Shown: in pieces, positions 1-8,414 of the stretch
Layout: every line of letters starts with the position of its first letter
Position numbering within the stretch: position 1 is the stretch's first letter
Source of the DNA: Parapedobacter sp042666505
Lineage (GTDB): Bacteria > Bacteroidota > Bacteroidia > Sphingobacteriales > Sphingobacteriaceae
NCBI RefSeq assembly: GCF_042666505.1
Contig: NZ_JBHTDN010000001.1
Location: 744,001 to 808,000 of the forward strand
DNA length: 64,000 nt
Direction: 5' to 3'
Position numbers and translations under genes: made by a program
Notes under the pieces: generated by a model
Databases searched by the model: none
What the model was told of the DNA's origin: nothing
Seen by the model: the letters and a program-made list of their open reading frames with translations, nothing else

Positions 1-386
1 TCGGCTCGATCGTGGTTGGGGACGAGAATTATGGGGAAGGTTCGTCGCGTGAACATGCGGCCATGGAACCTCGCCATCTGGGCGTGCGAGCGGTATTGGT
101 AAAATCGTTTGCGCGTATCCATGAAACTAATCTGAAAAAGCAGGGGATGTTGGCGCTGACCTTTGTTAACAAAGACGATTACAATAAGATTCTCGAAGAT
201 GATACCATCGACATCGTCGGATTGACGGAATTCGCTCCTGGCAAATCGCTTACGCTGGTGCTTCATCACGCAGACGGTTCAGAAGAGCGGATTGAAGTGA
301 GCCACAGTTACAACGATCAGCAGATCGGTTGGTTTAGAGCCGGAGGTGCGTTGAACATTATTCGCCAAAGCCAGGCCTCGGTATAA
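1..386 (+). CDS. Aconitate hydratase, C-terminal part (5' end outside window)
   Basis: The frame is open from base 3 and carries the last ~127 residues of a mitochondrial-type aconitase, the TCA-cycle enzyme that interconverts citrate and isocitrate. The visible part is the swivelling C-terminal domain, with the hallmark VGDENYGEGSSREHAA followed by EPRHLG and, near the end, GWFRAGGALNII. The arginine in GSSREH belongs to the substrate-binding set of the family. The Fe-S cysteines would lie in the missing upstream part. A GTG at 12 is only an internal codon. A strong hairpin follows the stop codon, so this is the end of its transcript. Confidence 0.93.
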   Translation, partial: GSIVVGDENYGEGSSREHAAMEPRHLGVRAVLVKSFARIHETNLKKQGMLALTFVNKDDYNKILEDDTIDIVGLTEFAPGKSLTLVLHHADGSEERIEVSHSYNDQQIGWFRAGGALNIIRQSQASV

Positions 387-410
387 TCGATACACTAACT
401 AAACTAAACA

Positions 411-443
411 AAAGCCGCCAGGGTGCAATTCCATGGCGGCTTT
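411..443. terminator. Bidirectional hairpin terminator
   Basis: Perfect 10-bp arms AAAGCCGCCA (411-420) and TGGCGGCTTT (434-443) with a 13-nt loop, followed by TTTAATTTTTG on the plus strand. It lies between the convergent aconitase gene and the MBL hydrolase gene and could stop both transcripts. Confidence 0.8.
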
Positions 444-454
444 AATTTTTGAAT

Positions 455-1297
455 TTAAAGCCATTCGCTTAGGGAAAACGTGTCTTTGAGACGGTACCCC
501 TTGTCGGTAAGCTGTATCGTGCAGCATTCGTTTACCGGATCATGCTCGAGGAACAGCGCGTAATCATGATCAACCGCTTCCTGCCAATAATTTTTCCGCT
601 CTTCCATGGTGGTGAGCGGGCGCACGTCGTAGCTCATTACATAGGGTAGCGGAATATGGCCGGCCGACGGAAGAAGATCGGCCATGTACAGCAACGTTTT
701 TCCGTTGTAATTGATCTGTGGAAGCATCATGGCATCCGTATGTCCGTACACAAAGCGAATTTTAATGTTTTCCGAAAAGCTAACTCCGTCCTCGGCTTCT
801 ACGAAGCGGAGTTGGCCGCTGTCATAGATCGGAATAATGTTCTCCTGCAGGAATGAGGGCTTTTCACGGTGATTCGGGAACAAGGCCCAGTCCCAGTGCT
901 GCTTGTTGCTCCAGTAAATGGCATTTTTGAAAGCAGGCACGAGCTGCTCGTTTTCGCGAACAATTGCTCCACCTACGTGGTCAAAATGAAGGTGTGTGAG
1001 AAAAACATCGGTAATATCGTCGCGATGAAAGCCGTGCGCGGCCAGTGAACTGTCCAATGTTGCTTCCCCATGCCGGTAATAATGACTGAAAAATTTCTCT
1101 CCCTGTTTATTCCCGATTCCCGTGTCTACTAAAATCAGACGTGGACCATCCTCGATTAGCAACAACCGGTTGGCCCATGTACACATGTTCCGTTCATCAG
1201 CAGGATTGGTTCGCTGCCATATGGATTTGGGAACTACGCCAAACATGGCGCCGCCGTCAAGCTTAAAGAATCCGGTATCAATAGCGTATAAGTTCAT
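455..1297 (-). CDS. MBL-fold metallo-hydrolase
   Basis: 280 residues, a typical single-domain metallo-beta-lactamase-fold hydrolase. The metal-binding signature THLHFDHVGG is at residues 101-110. Later ligands are a His in VYGHTDAM, an Asp in YMADLLPS and a His in FLEHDP, so the dinuclear metal site looks complete. There is no signal peptide, so it should be cytoplasmic. The fold includes lactonases, glyoxalase II-like and other hydrolases, and the substrate cannot be told from sequence. It is a single-gene unit, convergent with aconitase and divergent from pckA. The ATG at 1297 gives a normal N-terminus. Confidence 0.85.
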   Translation of the reverse strand: MNLYAIDTGFFKLDGGAMFGVVPKSIWQRTNPADERNMCTWANRLLLIEDGPRLILVDTGIGNKQGEKFFSHYYRHGEATLDSSLAAHGFHRDDITDVFLTHLHFDHVGGAIVRENEQLVPAFKNAIYWSNKQHWDWALFPNHREKPSFLQENIIPIYDSGQLRFVEAEDGVSFSENIKIRFVYGHTDAMMLPQINYNGKTLLYMADLLPSAGHIPLPYVMSYDVRPLTTMEERKNYWQEAVDHDYALFLEHDPVNECCTIQLTDKGYRLKDTFSLSEWL

Positions 1298-1492
1298 ATT
1301 TTTACTGTAATTGGCAAATCGTTAAAGATAATAAAAGCCGGCAACCTTTAAAAGTAACCGACGATGTCGGTAAACGTTTGCATCAAAATTTTGTGAAAAT
1401 TTTTTTCTAATCGGGGCTAAAACGATAAACGGTTCTGTGTGACAATTGATTGACTTAGTGTATTATTTACAATAGTCTGATTTTCAGTAATT

Positions 1493-1528
1493 TTTGATTT
1501 AAAATATGAGATTTGATCCATACATTTG
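1493..1528 (+). promoter_or_regulatory. Possible pckA promoter
   Basis: An exact -7 box TACATTTG (TAnnTTTG form) is at 1521-1528, about 37 bases before the pckA start. The only upstream TTTG (1493-1496) is 24 bases away, longer than usual, so this is a weak call. Confidence 0.35.
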
Positions 1529-1564
1529 CTGCACTTGATTTGCGAAATTCTTAAATAAAGTGCC

Positions 1565-3181
1565 ATGAATGATTCAAAAACGACAATTCCTGATTTAACT
1601 TACCTGTTTATCCGAAATACAGATAGAGTACACTATCAAGCGAGTGTGGCTGAATTGGTTGAATATGCGATCGTCAACAGAGAGGGAAATCTTTCTGATA
1701 CCGGTGCGTTATCCGCTGATACAGGCAGGTTTACGGGGAGGTTACCCGCTGATCGGTATATCGTGCGGGATGAAGTTACCGAAGACACGGTGTGGTGGGG
1801 GAACGTGAACCAGCCGCTTTCGGAGACGTCTTTCGAATTCCTGTTTGAGCAAGTAGGCGTGTATTTTAATGATCGAAATATTTTTGTGCGTGATGGCATA
1901 GCCGGGGCGGACACTAACCATAGCATCGGTATCCGGACAATCACAGAAACCGCCTATCAGAATATTTTTGCACACAACTTATTTATACGACCCGCCGCCT
2001 TCGACCCAACGGCACGTCCGGAGTGGTCAGTGTTGGCTGCTCCTGGGTACACTTGTACGCAGCCGGAGGCGTTAGGTTTGCATCATGGCAATTTCGTGGT
2101 CATCAGTTTTAAGCGAAAAGTTGTTCTTATTGCAGGAACCGGCTATACAGGCGAGATAAAGAAGAGCATTTTTTCCGTTTTGAACTATACGCTGCCATTG
2201 AATAAACGTGTATTGTCAATGCATTGTGCCGCGAATACAGATGACCATGGCCATACTGCACTTTTCTTCGGGTTGTCGGGTACCGGAAAAACTACGCTTT
2301 CCGCCGATAAGGGTCGAATGCTTATCGGTGATGATGAGCATGGCTGGGATAACAACGGTGTTTTCAATTTTGAAGGCGGATGTTATGCCAAGTGTATTGG
2401 ACTGGACGAAAACAAAGAGCCGGAGATATTCCGCGCCGTTCGCTTTGGGGCACTGATCGAGAATATCAATTTTTTTCCGGGGACGCGCGTGCCAAACTAT
2501 GACGACGTTTCGAAAACGGAAAATACACGCGTTGCCTATCCCATCCATCATGTGCCGGGGGGCGTCGCTTCGGGAAGGGCTTCCGCGCCGAAGAATATAT
2601 TTTTCCTAACCGCGGATGCTTTTGGTGTGATTCCGCCGGTTTCGCTTCTTTCTACCGCTCAGGCGATGTACCATTTCATGTCTGGATATACTGCTAAAAT
2701 AGCGGGTACGGAACAGGGGATTTCGGAACCAAGGGCTGTCTTTTCCGCTTGTTTTGGCGAGGCCTTTCTGCCGTTGCATCCTTCCCGCTATGCGGAACTT
2801 TTAAAGGATAGACTTGTCGCGGGGAAAATCGACGTTTGGTTGATTAATACGGGTTGGATTGCCGGGCCTTATGGGATTGGCCGTCGCATAAAACTGCGTT
2901 ATACCCGCTCTATTATTCAAGCAGCGCTGAGCGGGACACTCAAGGAGTCCACGTTCCGGATCCATCCGATTTTTCGGCTCCGGTATCCGACGAGCTGTCC
3001 GGACGTACCCGATGCCGTGCTTGACCCTATACAACTCTGGCCGGACGAACAAGCGTATTACGCACAGGCAAGCCAATTGGCAAAACTCTTCCACGCAAAT
3101 TTTAAAAAGTTCGCCAAGGAAGTAAGTGACGAGGTATTGGCGGCGGCGCCTGTCGCAATGGAATCTGCTTTCCCGATTTAA
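1565..3181 (+). CDS. pckA: Phosphoenolpyruvate carboxykinase (ATP)
   Basis: 538 residues, the usual length for ATP-dependent PEPCK, which makes phosphoenolpyruvate and CO2 from oxaloacetate and ATP at the entry to gluconeogenesis. The kinase-1a P-loop GLSGTGKTT is at residues 236-244 and the kinase-2/metal motif GDDEHGW at 255-261. RFGALIENINF and MSGYTAKIAGTE follow, as in all members. The protein is cytoplasmic. It is transcribed alone, with a 267-bp gap upstream that holds a plausible -7 box. The next gene starts 150 bp later after a weak GGCCaaaaGGCC hairpin. All catalytic motifs are present. Confidence 0.96.
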   Translation: MNDSKTTIPDLTYLFIRNTDRVHYQASVAELVEYAIVNREGNLSDTGALSADTGRFTGRLPADRYIVRDEVTEDTVWWGNVNQPLSETSFEFLFEQVGVYFNDRNIFVRDGIAGADTNHSIGIRTITETAYQNIFAHNLFIRPAAFDPTARPEWSVLAAPGYTCTQPEALGLHHGNFVVISFKRKVVLIAGTGYTGEIKKSIFSVLNYTLPLNKRVLSMHCAANTDDHGHTALFFGLSGTGKTTLSADKGRMLIGDDEHGWDNNGVFNFEGGCYAKCIGLDENKEPEIFRAVRFGALIENINFFPGTRVPNYDDVSKTENTRVAYPIHHVPGGVASGRASAPKNIFFLTADAFGVIPPVSLLSTAQAMYHFMSGYTAKIAGTEQGISEPRAVFSACFGEAFLPLHPSRYAELLKDRLVAGKIDVWLINTGWIAGPYGIGRRIKLRYTRSIIQAALSGTLKESTFRIHPIFRLRYPTSCPDVPDAVLDPIQLWPDEQAYYAQASQLAKLFHANFKKFAKEVSDEVLAAAPVAMESAFPI

Positions 3182-3331
3182 TGGCCAAAAGGCCGTTTTC
3201 GGGTAACCTCGACGGTCCTTCATTCTAAAAAATAACGCAAACGATTGTGTGGTAAAAAGGTATGGTTATTACCTTTCGAATGTGCATATTGCGAGCTGTT
3301 TTTCAAGCAAAAGACGATATGTTCATTTAAC

Positions 3332-4468
3332 ATGATGCGCAATTTAAATTTAGAACAGGTATCGGCGTTGGCAAACCGATTTGATATCGAGGGTACCGTT
3401 ACGGATATTTCACCGTTTGGATCCGGACACATCAATGATACGTACCGCGTGCTGACTGACGGAGGGCGGACGGATGGGTATCTTCTCCAAAGGATAAACC
3501 ACCACGTCTTCAAAGATGTTCCGGCCGTGATGGATAATATGCAGCTGGTAATTCGCCATTTGAAAGAAAAATATAAGCAAGTGGGCGGTGGAGATGAATA
3601 CGTTGAAAAAAAGGTGCTTACCTTGATACCGACGCGGGAGGGGGCACCTTATCTTGTGGACGTGGCCGGCAATTTCTGGCGGATGCTGGTGCTGCTCGCC
3701 GATACGCGAAGCTATGATATTGTGGAAACCCCTCAACAGGCCCGGGAAGGCGGACAGGCATTTGGGCAATTTCAACGATTGTTGTCCGACCTGAATGTCG
3801 GACTTATTCATGAGGTGCTGCCCGACTTTCACCATATTGGAAAGCGTCTGGGTAAGTTAAATGAGGCAATAGCGTCAGATTCGGCAAATCGCGTGGGACG
3901 GGTATCGGCTGAACTGGACGCGATCAAACACCGGGAAAGGCGCATGCATACGATTTTGGATTTGGCTACGAGCGGCCGGCTACCGGTCCGCATCACACAT
4001 AACGACACCAAATTCAATAACGTATTGCTGGATAGACAAGACAAGGCCCAATGCGTGATTGACTTAGATACCGTGATGCCCGGATACGTTGCTTATGATT
4101 TCGGTGATGCGATCCGCACGATCATTAACAAGGCCGCTGAAGATGAGGCTGATCTTGATAGGGTCACCCTCAATATTCCGCTGTTCAGGGCTTACGCTTC
4201 CGGATATTTTGAGGAAGCACACCACTTTCTGACGCAGGATGAGGTGGATTCGCTCATTGAGGGAGTGATGTTGCTGCCCTACATGCAGGCCGTGCGGTTT
4301 CTCACCGATTTCTTGGAAGGGGATCACTATTACAAAGTCCATCATGCAGATCATAATCTACAGCGTACCCGTGCGCAACTTGCTCTTGTGGCGCAACTTG
4401 AAAACCATGAGGCCGAATTGAGGGAGATTATAGATCATGTAGTAGGTCAATATCGATCAGCAACCTGA
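3332..4468 (+). CDS. Aminoglycoside phosphotransferase-family kinase (NahK-like)
   Basis: A longer frame opens at 3245, but the ATG-ATG at 3332 gives the family-like start MMRNLNLEQVSALANRF, so about 378 residues. It has the APH/choline-kinase fold: a nucleotide-binding N-lobe, the catalytic loop THNDTKFNNVLLD, and the metal-binding IDLDTVMPGYVAYDFGDA. Bacteroidota proteins of this type resemble N-acetylhexosamine 1-kinase (NahK), which phosphorylates amino sugars at C1, so a sugar substrate is likely but not proven. The gene for a CBM9-like protein starts 4 bp after its stop, so the two form an operon. Confidence 0.75.
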   Translation: MMRNLNLEQVSALANRFDIEGTVTDISPFGSGHINDTYRVLTDGGRTDGYLLQRINHHVFKDVPAVMDNMQLVIRHLKEKYKQVGGGDEYVEKKVLTLIPTREGAPYLVDVAGNFWRMLVLLADTRSYDIVETPQQAREGGQAFGQFQRLLSDLNVGLIHEVLPDFHHIGKRLGKLNEAIASDSANRVGRVSAELDAIKHRERRMHTILDLATSGRLPVRITHNDTKFNNVLLDRQDKAQCVIDLDTVMPGYVAYDFGDAIRTIINKAAEDEADLDRVTLNIPLFRAYASGYFEEAHHFLTQDEVDSLIEGVMLLPYMQAVRFLTDFLEGDHYYKVHHADHNLQRTRAQLALVAQLENHEAELREIIDHVVGQYRSAT

Positions 4469-4472
4469 TAGG

Positions 4473-5126
4473 ATGAAATCTGTAAAAAGTTTAGTGGTTC
4501 CCTATCTGGATGGAATAAGTCGCCAGTCATCACACGAGAAGTTACTTTCGGCAATGGATGACGTGCCAGATCACAACGTGGAGGAGGTGTCATGGCCTGC
4601 ATTCCCTTACCGGCCTCATGTGCGTTTTAAGTTGGCACACGCCAGCGATTGCCTGTTACTAAGCTACCTGGTCCGTGAAAAGCATGTCAGGGCTTTCTAT
4701 ACGAATACCAATGATCCGGTCTACAAAGACAGTTGTGTCGAGTTCTTTCTGTCGTTTGACACACGTCATTATTATAACCTCGAGTTTAACTGCGCAGGCA
4801 CCGGGCTGATCGGTTATGGAGATTCCGACCTGGAAAAACGCCGAAGATTGCCGAAGGAACTGATCGAGACCGTGAAGGCTATTCCCAGTGTCCCTGTAAA
4901 GGAAGCGTTGACCGCGGAAATGAGGTGGGGATTGTTGCTGGTTATCCCATTTTCGGTTTTTGATACGCATGCGATTACCGGGTTTGGTGGCATGCGTTGT
5001 ACCGGCAATTTTTACAAATGTGGAGACGAATTGCCAATTCCGCACTTTTTGTCTTGGAATCGGATCGACCATCCGACCCCGAACTTCCACCTGCCGCAGT
5101 TTTTTGGCGATCTTGTTTTCCAGTAA
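4473..5126 (+). CDS. Carbohydrate-binding family 9-like (DOMON-type) protein
   Basis: 217 residues with the layout of CBM9-like single-domain proteins of Bacteroidota: AFPYRPHVRFKLAH, then a strand with DSCVEFFLSF, YYNLEFNCAG, and a C-terminal FHLPQFFGDLVF. No signal peptide or membrane segment is visible, so it may act inside the cell. It starts 4 bp after the NahK-like kinase and is probably co-transcribed, which suggests a shared amino-sugar or glycan substrate. No catalytic residues can be named. A promoter for the next gene lies just after its stop. Confidence 0.7.
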   Translation: MKSVKSLVVPYLDGISRQSSHEKLLSAMDDVPDHNVEEVSWPAFPYRPHVRFKLAHASDCLLLSYLVREKHVRAFYTNTNDPVYKDSCVEFFLSFDTRHYYNLEFNCAGTGLIGYGDSDLEKRRRLPKELIETVKAIPSVPVKEALTAEMRWGLLLVIPFSVFDTHAITGFGGMRCTGNFYKCGDELPIPHFLSWNRIDHPTPNFHLPQFFGDLVFQ

Positions 5127-5157
5127 CGGCAGCAGAGATGTGGGATTGAAAATAATG

Positions 5158-5188
5158 TTGGAAATTAATTTAGAATAGTCTATCTTTG
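5158..5188 (+). promoter_or_regulatory. Bacteroidota-type promoter of L31B gene
   Basis: TTG (5158-5160), 20 bases, then TATCTTTG (5181-5188). This is the TTG-N20-TAnnTTTG layout of the Bacteroidota primary sigma factor. The predicted start of transcription is near 5195, about 30 bases before the rpmE2 ATG. Confidence 0.7.
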
Positions 5189-5223
5189 CAGCCTTAATCA
5201 GAATATAGTAATACATAGATAAA

Positions 5224-5469
5224 ATGAAGAAAGATTTGCATCCATCGAATTACAGGTTAGTGGTTTTCAAGGATATGTCAAATGATTATGCATTTTTAAC
5301 GCAATCGTGCATTGACAGCAAAGAAACCATCAAATGGGAAGATGGAAACGAATACCCTTTGGTAAAGCTTGAAATTTCACATACCTCCCATCCTTATTAT
5401 ACCGGTAAGATGAAATTGGTCGATACCGCAGGCCGTATCGATAAATTCCGCAACCGTTACAATAAATAA
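5224..5469 (+). CDS. rpmE2: 50S ribosomal protein L31 type B
   Basis: 81 residues starting MKKDLHPSNYRLVVFKDMSN, with SHPYYTGKMKLVDTAGRIDKF near the end. This is the type B L31 family. It contains a single Cys (in SCID), so the zinc-binding CxxC of type A L31 is missing and the protein should not need zinc. L31 bridges the large and small ribosomal subunits. It has its own promoter (5158-5188) and a strong terminator (5494-5521), so it is a one-gene transcript, as expected for a highly expressed ribosomal protein outside the main operons. Confidence 0.95.
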   Translation: MKKDLHPSNYRLVVFKDMSNDYAFLTQSCIDSKETIKWEDGNEYPLVKLEISHTSHPYYTGKMKLVDTAGRIDKFRNRYNK

Positions 5470-5493
5470 GGTATACGCTGGTAAAAAAATATT

Positions 5494-5521
5494 AGTCCCG
5501 ATATTTTATCGGGACTTTTTT
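5494..5521 (+). terminator. Intrinsic terminator of rpmE2
   Basis: Perfect 10-bp stem AGTCCCGATA / TATCGGGACT with a 3-nt loop (5504-5506), directly followed by a T run. It starts 25 bases after the L31B stop codon. Confidence 0.9.
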
Positions 5522-5547
5522 ATTTTAGCCGTTCTAAATGGAAACCT

Positions 5548-6753
5548 ATGCATATCGTTCTGTTTGATAAAGCGGATTGGCGAATGGGACTTTATCCATT
5601 GGCATTGACACGTCCGGTGTCCGATCTGCGTGTTGGAATATTGACGATAGCCGAAAAATGGGGGAAATGGCTGGGTGCTACGTATTCGTTTCTGACGGAG
5701 GACCACCTGGCCGAGAAATATCCGTTGGGGGATGTAGCCGGAGAAGTATGGGTTATCCGGGGCAACTGTTGCCCGAGCGACCGACTGTTCGATGCCGTGA
5801 TGGCACTGGAGGTGGGGCAGGTGTTGATGTCCGGTAGCGAATTTGTTGCTTTCCGGGGGGAGGCGGGATCGCTGTTTCCCTGGCATCCGGAGGTCATTGC
5901 ACAATTTCGGCCTGTGGCTTATGCACACGATGTGGTAATGATTAATCACCCCGAGGACCTGTTTCTTAACAACGGTGAACAAATCAACTTGGACTTTGAC
6001 CTGCTTACCAAAGGCCGGTCTTCAGCGTCACTTTCGGCAAGTAATCGTTTTTTGGGCGACCAGATTTTTGCGGAGGAAGGGGCGCAAGCTGAATTTGCCA
6101 CGTTTAACAGCCTGAAAGGCCCCATCTACCTCGGCCGTAATAGCGAAGTGTGGGAAGGGAGTCATATACGTGGCGCATTTGCGCTGGGAGATTATTCACA
6201 GGTAAAGATGGGAACTCGGATATATAGTAACGTAACCGTGGGACCTTATTCACGTGTAGGGGGCGAGTTGAACACCTGCGTCATATGGGGAAGATCGGCC
6301 AAAGGACACGATGGATATCTCGGAAGTTCCGTTATGGGGGAGTGGTGCAATTGGGGCGCAGATACCAATAATTCCAATCTTAAAAATACCTATAAGTCTG
6401 TACGTATATTCGACTACCGCAATCAGGCATATCGGGATTCCGGTTTGCAATTCTGCGGCGCAATCATGGCCGATCATGTGCGATGTGCCATCAATACCGC
6501 TTTTAACACGGGAACTGTGGTGGGAGTGGGCGCCAATGTGTTCGGTACAGGGATGCCGCCAACGTTTGTCCCCGATTTTTCATGGGGAGACAAGGATGGT
6601 CTCTCGACCTATCGACTGGATAAATTTTTTGAAACCGCGTCGTTGGTATACGAACGGCGCGATTTAGAATTTAACGAAGTCGAAAAGAGGTTGTTGACCG
6701 CCGTTTTCGAATTGACAAGAAGACACCGGGAACAAGCGTATAATATTAGTTAA
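5548..6753 (+). CDS. Alternative bacterial GlmU-type sugar nucleotidyltransferase/acetyltransferase
   Basis: 401 residues beginning MHIVLFDKADWRMGLYPLAL. The N-terminal half (about 1-190) matches the atypical nucleotidyltransferase part of the Bacteroidota GlmU-like family (TIGR03991-type), with LTRPVSDLRVGI in place of the standard LAAGxGTRM. The C-terminal half is a left-handed beta-helix of hexapeptide turns, ending with IMADHVRCAINTAFNTGTVVG. By family it should make UDP-GlcNAc from glucosamine-1-phosphate for peptidoglycan. The lack of a classic GlmU signature means the exact activity is inferred. tpiA follows after 30 bp, probably in the same operon. Confidence 0.78.
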   Translation: MHIVLFDKADWRMGLYPLALTRPVSDLRVGILTIAEKWGKWLGATYSFLTEDHLAEKYPLGDVAGEVWVIRGNCCPSDRLFDAVMALEVGQVLMSGSEFVAFRGEAGSLFPWHPEVIAQFRPVAYAHDVVMINHPEDLFLNNGEQINLDFDLLTKGRSSASLSASNRFLGDQIFAEEGAQAEFATFNSLKGPIYLGRNSEVWEGSHIRGAFALGDYSQVKMGTRIYSNVTVGPYSRVGGELNTCVIWGRSAKGHDGYLGSSVMGEWCNWGADTNNSNLKNTYKSVRIFDYRNQAYRDSGLQFCGAIMADHVRCAINTAFNTGTVVGVGANVFGTGMPPTFVPDFSWGDKDGLSTYRLDKFFETASLVYERRDLEFNEVEKRLLTAVFELTRRHREQAYNIS

Positions 6754-6783
6754 TCATTTACATAGAATAGAATATCAAACGTC

Positions 6784-7551
6784 ATGCGAAAAAAAATCGT
6801 AGCCGGAAATTGGAAAATGAATCTCGATCACCAACAGGGTGTGAGTCTTTTTTCTGAAATTGTAAACATGGTCAGGGACGAGGCGATCGGTGGCCAGCAA
6901 GTGGTCGTTTGCAGCCCTTTCATTCACCTGCACGCTGTTGCGCAGTTGGCCAAAGGCACGCCTCAGGTTGCTATCGGGGCACAAAATATCTACTTCGAAG
7001 AAGCGGGAGCCTATACAGGGGAGATTTCCGCGGTACAGGTGAAGTCTACCGGGGCTACCTACGTCATCCTGGGGCATTCGGAGCGCCGCGCCTATTTTGG
7101 CGAAGACGATTATGTACTCAGCAAAAAGGTAGATGCAGCATTGAAACACGATTTAATCCCCATTTTCTGTATCGGCGAAACGCGGGAGGAACGGGAATCG
7201 GGGAGGTATTTCGATGTGATTAGCGAGCAATTAACCAAAGGTCTTTTTCACCTTTCCAATGAAGCTTTCGAAAAGGTAGTATTGGCTTACGAACCCGTTT
7301 GGGCGATTGGGACTGGGCTTACGGCTTCTCCAGAGCAAGCGCAAGAAGTGCATGCGTTCATCCGCAACGAGTTAGCGGAACAGTATCACCAGGAACTTGC
7401 CGATCGTACGACGATACTTTATGGCGGCAGTTGCAATCCCAAAAATGCCCCGGATCTCTTTTCTCAACCAGATATTGACGGCGGACTTATTGGCGGGGCA
7501 TCGTTGAAATCGCGCGATTTTGTCGATATTGTGAAAGTTTTCAATCGCTAA
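6784..7551 (+). CDS. tpiA: Triose-phosphate isomerase
   Basis: 255 residues, the normal length. It interconverts dihydroxyacetone phosphate and glyceraldehyde 3-phosphate in glycolysis. The active-site residues are visible: N9 and K11 in AGNWKMN, H98 in ILGHSERR, and E170 in the signature AYEPVWAIGTG. The phosphate-gripping loop and the GGS and GGLIGGASL motifs near the C-terminus are also intact. It is cytoplasmic. It sits 30 bp after the GlmU-like gene and 18 bp before prmA, so the three are probably one transcription unit. Confidence 0.98.
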   Translation: MRKKIVAGNWKMNLDHQQGVSLFSEIVNMVRDEAIGGQQVVVCSPFIHLHAVAQLAKGTPQVAIGAQNIYFEEAGAYTGEISAVQVKSTGATYVILGHSERRAYFGEDDYVLSKKVDAALKHDLIPIFCIGETREERESGRYFDVISEQLTKGLFHLSNEAFEKVVLAYEPVWAIGTGLTASPEQAQEVHAFIRNELAEQYHQELADRTTILYGGSCNPKNAPDLFSQPDIDGGLIGGASLKSRDFVDIVKVFNR

Positions 7552-7569
7552 GTACGGATTACCGTGTCC

Positions 7570-8412
7570 ATGAAATACAGTGAAGTGAACTTTATCTGCA
7601 AGGGAGGTGAAGCTTGGCATCGGGATGTGCTGATGCACGACCTGGCGGATATCGGATTCGACACGTTTGAATCAAATGATAAAGGGTTTGCCGCATATAT
7701 CGCTTCGGAGCAACTAGACTTACCGGCGTTGGAATCGTTGCTTATCCATCAACCCGTGGGTTTTGAAGTAACGTTTACGGTGCGGGAAATTCTTCCCCAA
7801 AACTGGAATGCGGTTTGGGAAAGTAATTTCGAACCGGTAGTCGTGGCCGATCAATGCTACGTGCGGGCAACGTTTCATCCTTCTAAGCCCGCCTATCCAT
7901 ACGAGATTATCATCGATCCCAAAATGGCATTTGGTACAGGGCATCACCAAACCACTTCGCTGGTTATGTGTTACATGCTTGAAGAGTCGTTCGATGGAAA
8001 GGAAGTTTTGGATATGGGGTGCGGCACCGGCATATTGGCAATACTGGCGGCAAAGATGGGCGCTTCGCGTATATGGGCTATTGACAATGATCCGGTATGC
8101 ATCGATAGCGTTCTGGAAAATAGAACGCTGAACCATACACCACAAATTGTGGCAAAATGCGGAACCGCCGATCTGATTTCGAACGAACGGTTTGACGTAA
8201 TACTGGCAAACATAAACCGCAATATATTATTGGATCAATTAGGTCGTTACGCACAAGCCCTGCCGGAAGGCGGGGTATTGTACATGAGCGGCTTTTACGA
8301 GGGGGACGACTTGGAAGCGCTGAAGGTTGCCGGAGCTGATGTTGCATTGACGTATGATAGCCATCGGACGTTAGGTGGTTGGGCGGCGGCGTGTTTTAGA
8401 AAAAAAGGATAA
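7570..8412 (+). CDS. prmA: Ribosomal protein L11 methyltransferase
   Basis: About 280 residues from the ATG at 7570; a GTG two codons earlier is less likely. PrmA trimethylates ribosomal protein L11 using SAM. The class I SAM-binding motif DMGCGTG is at residues 148-154, preceded by the family motif FGTGHHQTT at 121-129 and followed by the NINRNI motif that takes the place of NPPY. The N-terminal substrate-recognition domain (about 1-70) is shorter than in E. coli but usual for Bacteroidota. mpl begins 2 bp after the stop, so they are co-transcribed. Confidence 0.94.
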   Translation: MKYSEVNFICKGGEAWHRDVLMHDLADIGFDTFESNDKGFAAYIASEQLDLPALESLLIHQPVGFEVTFTVREILPQNWNAVWESNFEPVVVADQCYVRATFHPSKPAYPYEIIIDPKMAFGTGHHQTTSLVMCYMLEESFDGKEVLDMGCGTGILAILAAKMGASRIWAIDNDPVCIDSVLENRTLNHTPQIVAKCGTADLISNERFDVILANINRNILLDQLGRYAQALPEGGVLYMSGFYEGDDLEALKVAGADVALTYDSHRTLGGWAAACFRKKG

Positions 8413-8414
8413 AT

